DNA from: Teredinibacter turnerae
GTDB taxonomy: Bacteria > Pseudomonadota > Gammaproteobacteria > Pseudomonadales > Cellvibrionaceae
Assembly (NCBI RefSeq): GCF_037935975.1
Contig: NZ_CP149817.1
Coordinates: 620,001-684,000, forward strand
Direction of reading: 5' to 3'
Length of the DNA stretch: 64,000 nt
Position 1 is the first letter of the stretch; every line of letters starts with the position of its first letter. The notes beneath the pieces were generated by a model, which worked only from the letters and a program-made list of their open reading frames with translations, was not told the DNA's origin and did not search any database. This document shows positions 27,076 through 36,366 of this stretch, in pieces. The translations under genes were made by a program, and so were the position numbers.

Positions 27076-27532
27076 AAAGTTAGATATCGAAATTAGCCGG
27101 GTACTTAAAGCGCCTCGTGACATCGTCTGGCAGGCGTGGCGTGACCCCGCGAACCTGGTGCAATGGTGGGCTCCGAAACCTGTGGTCACCGAATCGATTA
27201 AACACGAATTTTACTCGGGTGGCGGTTTCGGAACCTTGATGCGTATGGAAGACGGTTCCGAGTTCGCAAGCGAAGGTTGTTTTTTACAGGTGGTGGAAAA
27301 TGAGAAAATTATTTTTTCGGATGCGCTAAGTGGCGGTTGGCGACCCAATGCCTCGCCATTTATGACAGCAATAATAAGCTTGGAAGATCACCCAGAGGGC
27401 ACCGCCTATAGCGCACAGGTGTTACACAATAGTGAAGAAGCCCGTCAGCGGCACCTGGACATGGGCTTTTTCGATGGCTGGGGAACGGTGTTCGAACAAC
27501 TGGATAGTTTTGTTCAGCAACTTAAAAATTAA
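27068..27532 (+). CDS. SRPBCC/AHSA1-domain protein
   Basis: 154 residues from ATG 27068 (a GTG at 27065 is also in frame). The AHSA1 signature appears early (RVLKAPRDIVWQAWRDPANL, QWWAPKP) and late (MGFFDGWGTVFEQLDSFV). These START-like folds bind hydrophobic ligands; the role of the ArsR-linked branch is generally unknown. It is translationally coupled to the ArsR gene. Confidence 0.9.
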   Translation: MDEKLDIEISRVLKAPRDIVWQAWRDPANLVQWWAPKPVVTESIKHEFYSGGGFGTLMRMEDGSEFASEGCFLQVVENEKIIFSDALSGGWRPNASPFMTAIISLEDHPEGTAYSAQVLHNSEEARQRHLDMGFFDGWGTVFEQLDSFVQQLKN

Positions 27533-27552
27533 TGTGTTCACCAGGCCAATTA

Positions 27553-27613
27553 TAAAGCGCTCTTCTCAACTTTATTAATCAGGTTCCTGTATTAATAAAA
27601 TATTCGAGCGCTT
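27553..27613. terminator. Nested hairpin, probably a bidirectional terminator
   Basis: Outer arms AAAGCGCTC (27553-27561) and GAGCGCTTTTTTTT (from 27605) enclose an inner stem TTATTAAT / ATTAATAA. It separates the AHSA1 gene (+) from the end of the siderophore operon (-). Confidence 0.65.
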
Positions 27614-27621
27614 TTTTTTCT

Positions 27622-28875
27622 TTAGGCGGTGCTGGCGGAGTCGGTCAATGCCGTGTCCGTTAAACCGGCACTGCGCAATTGTTTGCACAACCCCAGAGTA
27701 ACCAGGCCCAGGGTGAGCGCACCTGCGCCCAGCAACACAATGCTTCCTGCGGTAGAAAGCACTTTGCCAATTAAACCAATGCCAACGGTTCCTATCGAAT
27801 CGCCGCAGGCGTCCTGCGCTGTCCATATTCCATTAATGCGGCCAAGGTACTCATCGGGTGTGTGCCCCTGCACCAGGGTGTATTGCAGTAGCGAAGCGAT
27901 GCAAGTGAGGTAGCCAAACACCACAAGCGTTGCCAGCGACAGCCATAAATTTTCTACCAAACCAAACGCCACCACCGAGCCAAACACACCGCAACATATT
28001 AATCCCATCCATTTTCCCGGTTGTTCCAGGCGTTCGGCCCAGGCGCTGAGCAACGCGCCCAGAGTCGCGCCGAGGGGGACGGCGGAATAGAGCAAACCCA
28101 GCGCCATGGGGTTATCCTGAAACAGGGATTCAGCCATTTCCGGAAACAGCACGCGGATGGCGGTGGTCAAGGTGACTAGGGTGCCTATAATCACCACGGC
28201 CCCCACGATACGGTTTTGAAACAGAAATCTGACGCCATCGAACAGTTCCCGGAGCGGGTGTTGCGGCTCAAATTCCGGTGGCTGCATGCGCGGCAAACGC
28301 AGTAGTGGCAACAGGGTGATCGCAGTGCCCAGAGCCGCGAGTACATAGTTCCAGGCGACATCGCTAACGGCGATGATCCAGCCACCGAGTGCCGGGGATG
28401 CGACTCCGGCGAGCCGCATCGAAACCATGCTGACGGCGCGCGCCTGCATCAGGTTTTCCCGACCGACAATGTGCGGCATGGCAGCGAGCAGTGCAGTAAC
28501 CCCCAAGGCGCCGAAAAAGCCGTCCCAGAGCGCAAATACATAAATCACCCACAGTGACGGTTGCGGCAGGAATGCATTCACCGCAAGCCAGAAAAAGCCG
28601 AGTCCGCATATGCTGCGGGCGAGCAAAATCAGGCCTTTGCGATCGTGTCGGTCGGCGAGCACGCCGCCATACAGCAGGCCGACGAACATGCCAACGCCGT
28701 CGAGCGCCATCACGATGCCCACTTGTAGGCTGTCTCCGGTGAGGTCGTACACCTGTTTCGGCAGCGCCACTGCGAGCATTCCCAGGCCGATTAACGAAAT
28801 GGTGCGGGCAATAAACACGGCGCGAAAGTTGGCGTTGTGTTGCAAGATATCAAAATTGACGAATAGGTTTTTCAT
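27622..28875 (-). CDS. entS: EntS-like MFS siderophore exporter
   Basis: 417 residues from ATG 28875; the open frame extends further upstream but runs into the NRPS gene. Twelve hydrophobic segments are visible, with the MFS loop motif GGVLADRHDRKGLIL between helices 2 and 3. The sequence follows EntS (enterobactin exporter) closely in start (FRAVFIARTISLIGLGMLAVALP) and organisation. It would move the finished catecholate siderophore across the inner membrane. Last gene of the ten-gene biosynthetic operon, 34 bp after the NRPS stop. Confidence 0.9.
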   Translation of the reverse strand: MKNLFVNFDILQHNANFRAVFIARTISLIGLGMLAVALPKQVYDLTGDSLQVGIVMALDGVGMFVGLLYGGVLADRHDRKGLILLARSICGLGFFWLAVNAFLPQPSLWVIYVFALWDGFFGALGVTALLAAMPHIVGRENLMQARAVSMVSMRLAGVASPALGGWIIAVSDVAWNYVLAALGTAITLLPLLRLPRMQPPEFEPQHPLRELFDGVRFLFQNRIVGAVVIIGTLVTLTTAIRVLFPEMAESLFQDNPMALGLLYSAVPLGATLGALLSAWAERLEQPGKWMGLICCGVFGSVVAFGLVENLWLSLATLVVFGYLTCIASLLQYTLVQGHTPDEYLGRINGIWTAQDACGDSIGTVGIGLIGKVLSTAGSIVLLGAGALTLGLVTLGLCKQLRSAGLTDTALTDSASTA

Positions 28876-28909
28876 AGTCCAGCTCTTGTCAAAAATTGGC
28901 GGCGCGGTC

Positions 28910-31900
28910 TCACACGTTGGCGAGCTGCGCGCGGGTGTCGGGTTCCGGGTGGCGTTCAGTCTGTCGCTGTTTGATGGCCTGGTTAATTTGGGGGCCAAGA
29001 ATCTGCAGCGATGCTGGCGACATGATGTCCTGGTGTTCGCAGTGCGCCAGCGGGTGTAGCGTGAGGTCGCTGACGTAAGGCTGCCAGCAGGTGGCGGGCT
29101 CGATATAGTCCGGTCGGTCTTTCTCTGCCACGAACACATTCACCGGGCCGTCATAACTCGGTGTTTTGGTGGCCGCCAGCAGGGTGACCGCATCCTTGTA
29201 GTTAGCGAAAATCTGTGCCAGCATCGCCTGCCTTTCCTGTTGCAACTCACCGTCGGCGTTGTCCATCGCCTCGTTTAACACCTGTTGTTGCTCCCGCTCC
29301 GCGCCCAGGGTCGCTTCGGCATCGTCTGGGTCGGTCCAGTCGTGCACTTCTGCTGGGTAGGTATCCAGCAGGCCAAGAAAATCCACGCGCTCACCCGCAG
29401 CGCGCAAGCGTGCGGCCATGCCGTAGGCGATGGTGCCGCCCAGGGAATAGCCGAGCAGGAAGTAGGGCCCGTGCGGTTGTTGGTCGCGCAGAATCTGCAG
29501 TTGCCGCTCGATCAGCTCGTCCATGTCGCGGCTGCTGGCAATAAGCCCGTGGGGGCGCGGCGACTGCAGCCCGACAATAGGCATGTTGTTGTCCAGGTAA
29601 CGGGACAGCACGCTGTACTGCCAGGCGAAGCCGGAGCCAGGGTAAACGCAAAACAAGGGGGTATCGCTGCCTGCGCGCAGCTGAATAACCGGGTCGAAAC
29701 CGTCGCTGCCAAAGTCGTTCAGCATGACATCGCTGTTTAACTGGGCGGCGAGCAATGCTACGGTCGGCGAGGTCATAATCTGGCCCACAGGTACGCTGCG
29801 CTCCAGCTCTTTGCGAATTTCCACGGCGAGTGTCATGGCCAATAAAGAATGGCCGCCTATTGCGAAGAAGTCGTCATCGGCATTCACAGAATCCACGCCC
29901 AGAACACGGGCAAAAATTGCGGCGAGACGGGATTCCAGCCCGCGCGCGGGCGCGCGACCGGATAGTGTGTGGACTGGTGTTGTGTTGGGTGCGGGTAATG
30001 CCTTGCGGTCCAGTTTGCCGTTGGCGTTGAGGGGGAGTGCATCCATTGCGACCAGGGCGGCTGGCACCATGGCGCTGCTCAGTTGTTGGGCCAGGCGCGT
30101 TTGTAATATGTCACTGGTAAGCGACGGGCTGCTGTGGGTCGCGCTGTCTTTCAGCACATAGTAGGCGACCAACTGGCGCTGGTCGCCCTGCGCCTGGCGA
30201 TCGCTACCGAGTACCTGGGCGTGAACTGCGGCATCGGCAATTTCCGGCTGAGCCCGCAAAACGGCTTCGATTTCACCGAGTTCGATACGCTGGCCGCGAA
30301 TTTTGAGCTGGTCGTCTACCCGGCCCAGGTATTCCACTTTGCCGCTGGCCAGGTGGCGCACGATGTCGCCGGTGCGGTACATACGGGTACCGTTGCCCTG
30401 CGGGTCAGCAACGAATCGCGACGCGCTCAACTCGGCGCGTTGCAGATAACCCGCTGCGAGCTGATCGCCACACAAATACAGTTCGCCACTGGCACCCAGT
30501 GGCACCGGACGCAGATAGGCATCCAGCACCCGTAACTGGGTATTCCACACGGGCAGCCCGATGGGCACGCCGCTACCACCTTCGTCTAGGTCACCGCAGG
30601 CGGGTTCGTAGGTCACATCTACCGCAGCTTCGGTGGGGCCGTAAAGATTGTGGAGCTGCGCCTCGAACATTTCGCTGAAGGTTCTCGCGAGCACTTTGCT
30701 CAGTGCTTCACCACTGCAAAACACCCGGCGCAGGCTGCGACAATCACGGTATTCGCTCGCCGCCAGGCTGTTGCAAAACACCGCCAGCATCGACGGCACA
30801 AAGTGCATGGTGGTGATCTGGTAGTGGTCTATTGTTCGGGCCAGTGCGTCCGGGTCGCGATGGGCATCGGGTGCGGCCATTACCAGGCGCGCGCCAACCA
30901 TAAAGCTCCAGAAAAACTCCCACACGGATACATCAAAGCTGCTTGGGGTTTTTTGCAGCACCACATCGTCGCTGTGCAGTGGGTATTGGTGCTGCATCCA
31001 CAATATGCGGTTAACAATGGCGTTGTGTGGCACCAATACGCCTTTGGGGCGGCCTGTGGTGCCAGAGGTATACAGCAGGTACGCCGGTGCATTGGCCGTC
31101 AATGCGACTTCGCGGAACTGGTGCTGGGCGGTGTCTGGCATCAGGGTCTCGAAGTGCACACAGGAAACATCGCTAAAGCGCGCGGCATTGGCTGTTTCGG
31201 TGATCAATAATCGCGGCTTGGCATCACTTAGCATAAATGCCAGGCGTTCGTCGGGGTAACTCGTGTCCAGTGGCAGATAGGCGGCACCGGCTTCGATAAC
31301 TGCCAGCAGCGCGATACTAAGTCGCACCGAGCGGGGCAGTGCCACCGCGACAATATCCCCGGGACACACACCCTGTGCTTGCAGGTCGCCGGCCAAACAT
31401 TGCACCTGGTGGCGCACCTGCGCGTAGGTCAGGCTGTGCTCCGCATCCTGCAGTGCCAGTGCGGAAGGGCTGCGCGCGGCTTGTTCGCGGAGGTGGTCGC
31501 GCAGGGTGCTGACCGGCAAGGCTTGGTAGGTGGCATTGATGGCGGCAAGCTGTGCCTGCTCCTCCAGGGTTTGCAGTTCGTAACGGCACACTGGTGTTTG
31601 TGGTGCCTTCAGTAGCGTATCGATAAATCCGGCAATGCGTTTGGCCAGTTGTGCCGGTTGGGCAATGGCGCCCCGGTTTTCCACCAACAGGGTGGTGCGT
31701 TCGCCCGGCAACACCAGCAGCGCCAGTGGGTAGTGGCTGTAACCACGGTTGTGAATATCGGTAATACGTGTGCCTGCCAGGTCGTAACCGAGATAGTCAC
31801 TATCCGGGTAGTTCTCCACCACTAGCAGGCTGTCAAACAGCGGTTGGCCGCCAGCCTGGCGCTGGATTTCCGCAAGCCCTGGCCCATCGTGTTCCAGCAA

Positions 31901-34900
31901 TGTCATATGAGTCGCTGCCACGGTGCCAAGTTGTTGCCACAGGTCCTGATGCGGATTTAATTGGAAAGCGACCGGAATGGTGTTCAAAAACAGTCCGAGT
32001 TGTTGGTCGAGACCATCGATATTCGCACTGCGGCCCGACACCGGCATGCCGAAGGTGACGGCTTCGCGTCCGCTTATCGCCGACAGTGCCAGCGCCCAGA
32101 TGCCTTGCATGACCAGGTTGAGGGTGAGCCCGTGTGCCTGCGTCGCTTGTCTCAGCGCGAGGCTGGTGGCTTCATCCAGGGTGAACACCGCTTCCTCAAC
32201 GGTTGGCGTGGCCTGCTCGAACAGCACGCAAGGGCGAGCGTCGGCGAGGTAGTCCCGCCACAGATCGAGGCTGGCAGTGTGATCGCGATTCACTAACTGC
32301 TGCAGTACTCGGGGGTAAGGCGACTCGCTGCGCGCGCGCGGTTGCTCGTTGTCGCGGTAAGCCGCCAGCAATCTGCGCAACAGCAGCGGCGTGGACCAGC
32401 CGTCGATCAGCAGGTGGTGAATCACCAGATATAGGCTGAACTGCTCAGTACCGGTTTTCACCAGACAGGCGCGCAACATACCGCCAAACCGTTCGCTGGG
32501 TAGGGGAGCGTCGATCACCTCCGTTGTGATGTTTGCCAGCGCCTGGGCTCGATCGCTTGGGGGCAGATAGCTGATGTCCTCAAAGCGCCAGGGCCAGCGC
32601 AGTACACCGGCGGCGGGCAGCAGGAATACCGGCTGCGTCGCAGTCTCCATATCGAACAGGCCCGCCAGCTGCGGGTTTTCACTCAGCACCACGCTCAGCG
32701 CGCGATGCAGGCGCTCAGTATTGAGCGAGCCTGCCAGATCCAGCCGGGTCCAGGCGCTGTAGTTCGCGCCGTCCGCTGCGGTCTGTGCCAGGTAGAGCAT
32801 GCCCTGCTGCAGAGGTAGCACGGGTGCCAGGGCACGATAAACGCCGTGCCGCTGCTTCAGTTTGTCAGTGTCGGCAGTAGTTAGCGCTAAGTCGGCGCCG
32901 GGGTTTCGCTCCAGCCCGGTGACCGCCAGCGCGGTCATCGCGAGCGCCATGGCGCGTGGCGTGCGGGCGACGAATACTGCGCTGGGCTTCAGTTGGTAGC
33001 CTTTGCCGCGCAACGCGGTGGTGAGGCCAATGGCGAGAATACTGTCGCCCCCCAGTTCGAAAAAATCGTCCTCGGCGCCTGGGTTGTCTACCGCCAGAAT
33101 ATCCGCCATCAGCGCGCATAACAGTTGTTCGCGCTCCCCTACGGGCACAACGTGATTGCGGCTGAGCAGTCGCGGTCGCGGCAGGGCTTTTTTGTCGATT
33201 TTGCCATTGACTGTAAAGGGCATTTGGGTGAGCAGGGTGAGTGCGGCGGGCACCATGTATTCGGGCAGTTTTGCGTGCAGAATATCGAGAAATTCGCGTG
33301 TGAGAGCTTCGCTGTTGTGGCTCTCCAGATCCGGCACCGCGCAGTAACCCAGCAGGCGGTGGCTGTTGTTGACGGCTTCGGCTACCACCGTCGCCGTCTC
33401 CACGCCGGGCAACAGAGAGAGCGCGTTTTCCACATCGGCCAGCTCGATGCGGTAACCACGTACTTTCACCTGGTCGTCCGCACGGCCCAGATACTCAATT
33501 AGCCCGTCGTTGCTCCAGCGCACGAGATCACCGCTGCGGTACATGCGCTCGCCGTCGCGAAACGGGTTGGCTACAAACCGGCTGGCGGTGAGGTCGGAGC
33601 GATTCACATAACCGTTGGCGAGGCTGGCGCCGGCGATATACAACTCGCCCACTGCACCGAGGGGTACTGGTTGCAGACTGGTATCCAACACATAGACGTG
33701 AACATTGCCGATCGGTCGGCCGACAGTGGGCTCAGGCGCCATATCGAGGGATGCCCCCAGGGTATCGACGGTATTCTCTGTGGGCCCGTACAGGTTGTAG
33801 CTCACCACCTCCGGGTGTTCGCGCAGTTCGTGCCAGAGCGCCGCTGGTGCCGCCTCGCCGCCAATGCCAATCAAGCCGGGGCGGTGCAGGTCTGTGGTGA
33901 GCAAGCCATTGTTCAGCAGTGCGCTGCACAGCGAGGGCGGCATGTCGAGCGCGTCCAGCTGATTTTCCTGGACATAGCGAACAATCTCGAACGCGTCGCG
34001 CCGCAGCTCTTCGTCGAACAGATGCAATTCCTGCCCAAGAGCCAGCCATAGGGTTTGATCCCAGGCGGAGTCAAAGGCGATGGAGTGGCTGTGCATGGTG
34101 CGCACACGGCGGCCGTGGCTTGCCTGTATCTGTGCAATAAACGGCTCGAACAATTGCTGGCCGTGGCTGTTCAGCAGGTTGGCCAGCGCGCCGTGGGATA
34201 CCTGCACACCCTTGGGGGTGCCGGTGCTGCCAGAGGTGAAGATGATATACGCCGGGTCTTCGGGTGACGGTTGCGCAAGGGCATCCGCCAGCCGCAACAT
34301 GACGTCTGGTGAAACAGGTGCAGCCTGGCTCATGTCCGACGGCGCATCCAGGTCCATGCGTGCACAGGCAGGCAGTTCGATGGAACTCAAGCTGATGACC
34401 AACACCGGGTTGGCAACGGAAAAAATGGCGTCGATTCGCTCACGCGGATACTCAGGTTCGATCGGGACCCAGCAGGCGCCGGTTTGCATAATGGCGAACA
34501 TCGCAGCGATAGCGTCGGTCTGGCGAGGCAGTGCCACGGCGACGTTCTGGCCGGGCTGCACGCCGCACATTAGGAGCCATTCGCTGAGCTGGTCCACCCG
34601 CGCCCCCAGTTGGGCAAAGGTCAGTTTGTGCGTGCCGCACACCAGTGCCAGATCGCTGGGTTGTTCGGCGACGCGCTGGCGGAAGGCGGTGCACAGCGTG
34701 GGAAGCTGATGCGTAACCGCCGGGCCTTGCGACCAGTGGTCGAGCTGCGCACGTTCACTGTCGGCAAGCAGAGAAAGGGTTTGCAGCGACTGTTCGGGCT
34801 GGCCCAGCAGCGCGGTGATAAAGCCCTGCAAGCGCTCTCCGTGGAGTGCGACGTCGGCGGCAGTGTAATAACGGGCGTTGGCCCGCAGATCCAAACGGAT

Positions 34901-36109
34901 ACGCTGATCGTGAATTTGCACGCCAAATTCAAAGTCGTCCAGTGGTCCTGCCGCCAGGTGCTCGGTGGTACCGCTGAGGGTGTCGAATTGCAGGTGATAG
35001 TCGAACATTTTGTAGTTGAGCAGCGGGCCGTAAAGGCGGCGACCGCTGCCGACGAGATGGGCGTCCCGCTGAATGGCTTCGGCGTCGTAGCGACTGTGTT
35101 TGCGTACCTGTTTAATTTCCTGTTTCAGCTGGCGGGCGGCGTCGAGCCAGCTATCGCCCAAGTTCAGGCGAAGTGCCACCGGCAGCACGGTAACGACCGG
35201 AGCCGATGCGGTAATGGCCACCGAACCCATGCGGCGCATAAACGGCATTCCCAGGGTCTGCTGGTTCGCCCCGGTGATGCGGGCGATGTAGCTGGCGAGC
35301 GCACTGAGTAGTAGATCGGGCGCGCTCAGGCTGTGGTGTTGCGCAAGCTGTTGCAGCTGACCGAGGGTTGTCTCCGGCAGCGTCAGGTAGTGAGTGTGCT
35401 GCGCGGCCGTGGGCAATACATCGGTAATGGGTACACGGCTCAGGCTTGCCACCGGGGGCAGCTCGGCGCAATAGGTTTGCCAGAAAGCTTTGTCGCGGGC
35501 GTGCTGGGGCGAGGCCCGATACTGGTCGCACTCCGCGATTACATCGGCAACTGGACAAGGGCGGGCATCAGGCGGTGTGGTTTGCCTAACCAGGGCGGTG
35601 TAGTGCTGTGCGATACGTTTGGTCAACGCGGTGAAGCTGTAGCCGTCCAGCATGATGTGGTGATAGCGCTGGTACCACAGCCAGCGTGGTTGCGCTTTGC
35701 CCGCTGGTGTAGATTCGGGCGCGAGCTTGAACAGCATATTTACCAGCGCCGGGTTCTCGCCGTCGCAGAGATGGTCGGCCGCGATGTCGGCTTGCATCCA
35801 CTGCCTGGCACGCGCCTCGGCGTCACTGTGAGCAGCATAGTCGATTTGCTGCAACGCGGGCAGCGATTCCAGGCTAACAGCGGCAGGAATTCTCTGGCAG
35901 CCGACACCGTCAACTTCGGTGTAGCCTGCGATAACGGTATCCGCCTCCTGTAACCCCAGCGCAACGGCACGTTCAAACAGGGCGGGCTGCAATGCGCCGG
36001 TAATCGTCACTGCATGGGCAATCACAAAGGTGTTTTTTTCTTCGCTGACCTGCTCCGCCAGCCAGATGCCTTCCTGGGTCGGCAACAGAGGGAGTGTGTG
36101 CGATGTCAT
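28910..36109 (-). CDS. Two-module NRPS, C-A-T-C-A-T-TE (turnerbactin synthetase-like)
   Basis: 2399 residues from ATG 36109, which overlaps the MbtH stop (TGATG). Domains: C1 about 5-450 (HHIMLDG 150-156), A1 470-975, T1 with S1023 in GGDS, C2 1092-1500 (HHLLIDG 1231-1237), A2 1525-2040, T2 with S2088 in GGHS, TE 2150-2390 (S2222 in GYSLGG). My reading of the A2 pocket is DVWHFSLVD, the usual Ser code. A1 reads about DSWDIGYVD, with an acidic residue at the 278 position that would suit a basic amino acid such as Orn. No epimerase domain is present. C1 would condense DHB from EntB onto the first residue, and TE would oligomerise through Ser esters. This matches the published turnerbactin (DHB-Orn-Ser trimer) cluster; identity is inferred. 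Confidence 0.93.
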   Translation of the reverse strand: MTSHTLPLLPTQEGIWLAEQVSEEKNTFVIAHAVTITGALQPALFERAVALGLQEADTVIAGYTEVDGVGCQRIPAAVSLESLPALQQIDYAAHSDAEARARQWMQADIAADHLCDGENPALVNMLFKLAPESTPAGKAQPRWLWYQRYHHIMLDGYSFTALTKRIAQHYTALVRQTTPPDARPCPVADVIAECDQYRASPQHARDKAFWQTYCAELPPVASLSRVPITDVLPTAAQHTHYLTLPETTLGQLQQLAQHHSLSAPDLLLSALASYIARITGANQQTLGMPFMRRMGSVAITASAPVVTVLPVALRLNLGDSWLDAARQLKQEIKQVRKHSRYDAEAIQRDAHLVGSGRRLYGPLLNYKMFDYHLQFDTLSGTTEHLAAGPLDDFEFGVQIHDQRIRLDLRANARYYTAADVALHGERLQGFITALLGQPEQSLQTLSLLADSERAQLDHWSQGPAVTHQLPTLCTAFRQRVAEQPSDLALVCGTHKLTFAQLGARVDQLSEWLLMCGVQPGQNVAVALPRQTDAIAAMFAIMQTGACWVPIEPEYPRERIDAIFSVANPVLVISLSSIELPACARMDLDAPSDMSQAAPVSPDVMLRLADALAQPSPEDPAYIIFTSGSTGTPKGVQVSHGALANLLNSHGQQLFEPFIAQIQASHGRRVRTMHSHSIAFDSAWDQTLWLALGQELHLFDEELRRDAFEIVRYVQENQLDALDMPPSLCSALLNNGLLTTDLHRPGLIGIGGEAAPAALWHELREHPEVVSYNLYGPTENTVDTLGASLDMAPEPTVGRPIGNVHVYVLDTSLQPVPLGAVGELYIAGASLANGYVNRSDLTASRFVANPFRDGERMYRSGDLVRWSNDGLIEYLGRADDQVKVRGYRIELADVENALSLLPGVETATVVAEAVNNSHRLLGYCAVPDLESHNSEALTREFLDILHAKLPEYMVPAALTLLTQMPFTVNGKIDKKALPRPRLLSRNHVVPVGEREQLLCALMADILAVDNPGAEDDFFELGGDSILAIGLTTALRGKGYQLKPSAVFVARTPRAMALAMTALAVTGLERNPGADLALTTADTDKLKQRHGVYRALAPVLPLQQGMLYLAQTAADGANYSAWTRLDLAGSLNTERLHRALSVVLSENPQLAGLFDMETATQPVFLLPAAGVLRWPWRFEDISYLPPSDRAQALANITTEVIDAPLPSERFGGMLRACLVKTGTEQFSLYLVIHHLLIDGWSTPLLLRRLLAAYRDNEQPRARSESPYPRVLQQLVNRDHTASLDLWRDYLADARPCVLFEQATPTVEEAVFTLDEATSLALRQATQAHGLTLNLVMQGIWALALSAISGREAVTFGMPVSGRSANIDGLDQQLGLFLNTIPVAFQLNPHQDLWQQLGTVAATHMTLLEHDGPGLAEIQRQAGGQPLFDSLLVVENYPDSDYLGYDLAGTRITDIHNRGYSHYPLALLVLPGERTTLLVENRGAIAQPAQLAKRIAGFIDTLLKAPQTPVCRYELQTLEEQAQLAAINATYQALPVSTLRDHLREQAARSPSALALQDAEHSLTYAQVRHQVQCLAGDLQAQGVCPGDIVAVALPRSVRLSIALLAVIEAGAAYLPLDTSYPDERLAFMLSDAKPRLLITETANAARFSDVSCVHFETLMPDTAQHQFREVALTANAPAYLLYTSGTTGRPKGVLVPHNAIVNRILWMQHQYPLHSDDVVLQKTPSSFDVSVWEFFWSFMVGARLVMAAPDAHRDPDALARTIDHYQITTMHFVPSMLAVFCNSLAASEYRDCRSLRRVFCSGEALSKVLARTFSEMFEAQLHNLYGPTEAAVDVTYEPACGDLDEGGSGVPIGLPVWNTQLRVLDAYLRPVPLGASGELYLCGDQLAAGYLQRAELSASRFVADPQGNGTRMYRTGDIVRHLASGKVEYLGRVDDQLKIRGQRIELGEIEAVLRAQPEIADAAVHAQVLGSDRQAQGDQRQLVAYYVLKDSATHSSPSLTSDILQTRLAQQLSSAMVPAALVAMDALPLNANGKLDRKALPAPNTTPVHTLSGRAPARGLESRLAAIFARVLGVDSVNADDDFFAIGGHSLLAMTLAVEIRKELERSVPVGQIMTSPTVALLAAQLNSDVMLNDFGSDGFDPVIQLRAGSDTPLFCVYPGSGFAWQYSVLSRYLDNNMPIVGLQSPRPHGLIASSRDMDELIERQLQILRDQQPHGPYFLLGYSLGGTIAYGMAARLRAAGERVDFLGLLDTYPAEVHDWTDPDDAEATLGAEREQQQVLNEAMDNADGELQQERQAMLAQIFANYKDAVTLLAATKTPSYDGPVNVFVAEKDRPDYIEPATCWQPYVSDLTLHPLAHCEHQDIMSPASLQILGPQINQAIKQRQTERHPEPDTRAQLANV

Positions 36110-36366
36110 CAGATGCCCTCCCGCAATTCTGGATTGTGGGGGCGCGCAGACTCGGCATTTGGAAATAACGGCCCGGTGGTCCAGTGGGTTTCCACGTAGG
36201 CGCTGCATTCATCCCGCGAGGCGGGGCCGAATTGCGGTTCCCAGCCTTTAGGCGTGGGCACAAAGGTCGGCCACAAGCTGTATTCCTGCTGCTGGTTGGT
36301 GAGCACCAGAAAGGTATGATTGGGGTTGTCAAAAGGGTTGATAGCTTCTTCATTGAACGTCGACAT
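36109..36366 (-). CDS. MbtH-like protein
   Basis: 85 residues. The MbtH signature is present: NPFDNPNHTFLVLTNQQQEY, SLWPTFVPTPKGW, then a C-terminal helix with CSAYVETHW. MbtH proteins bind adenylation domains and help their folding and activity. The gene sits between fes and the NRPS, overlapping the fes stop by 17 bp and the NRPS start by one base, so it should be made with its client. Confidence 0.95.
   Translation of the reverse strand: MSTFNEEAINPFDNPNHTFLVLTNQQQEYSLWPTFVPTPKGWEPQFGPASRDECSAYVETHWTTGPLFPNAESARPHNPELREGI

Noticed and set aside
34610-35311. Several 150-230-residue + strand frames within the NRPS region
   Set aside because: High-GC shadows of the NRPS coding strand; the - strand has continuous domain structure throughout.
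36350-36366. Overlap of fes and mbtH as a possible frameshift error
   Set aside because: Both proteins have complete family-typical ends, so the 17-bp overlap is genuine gene packing.
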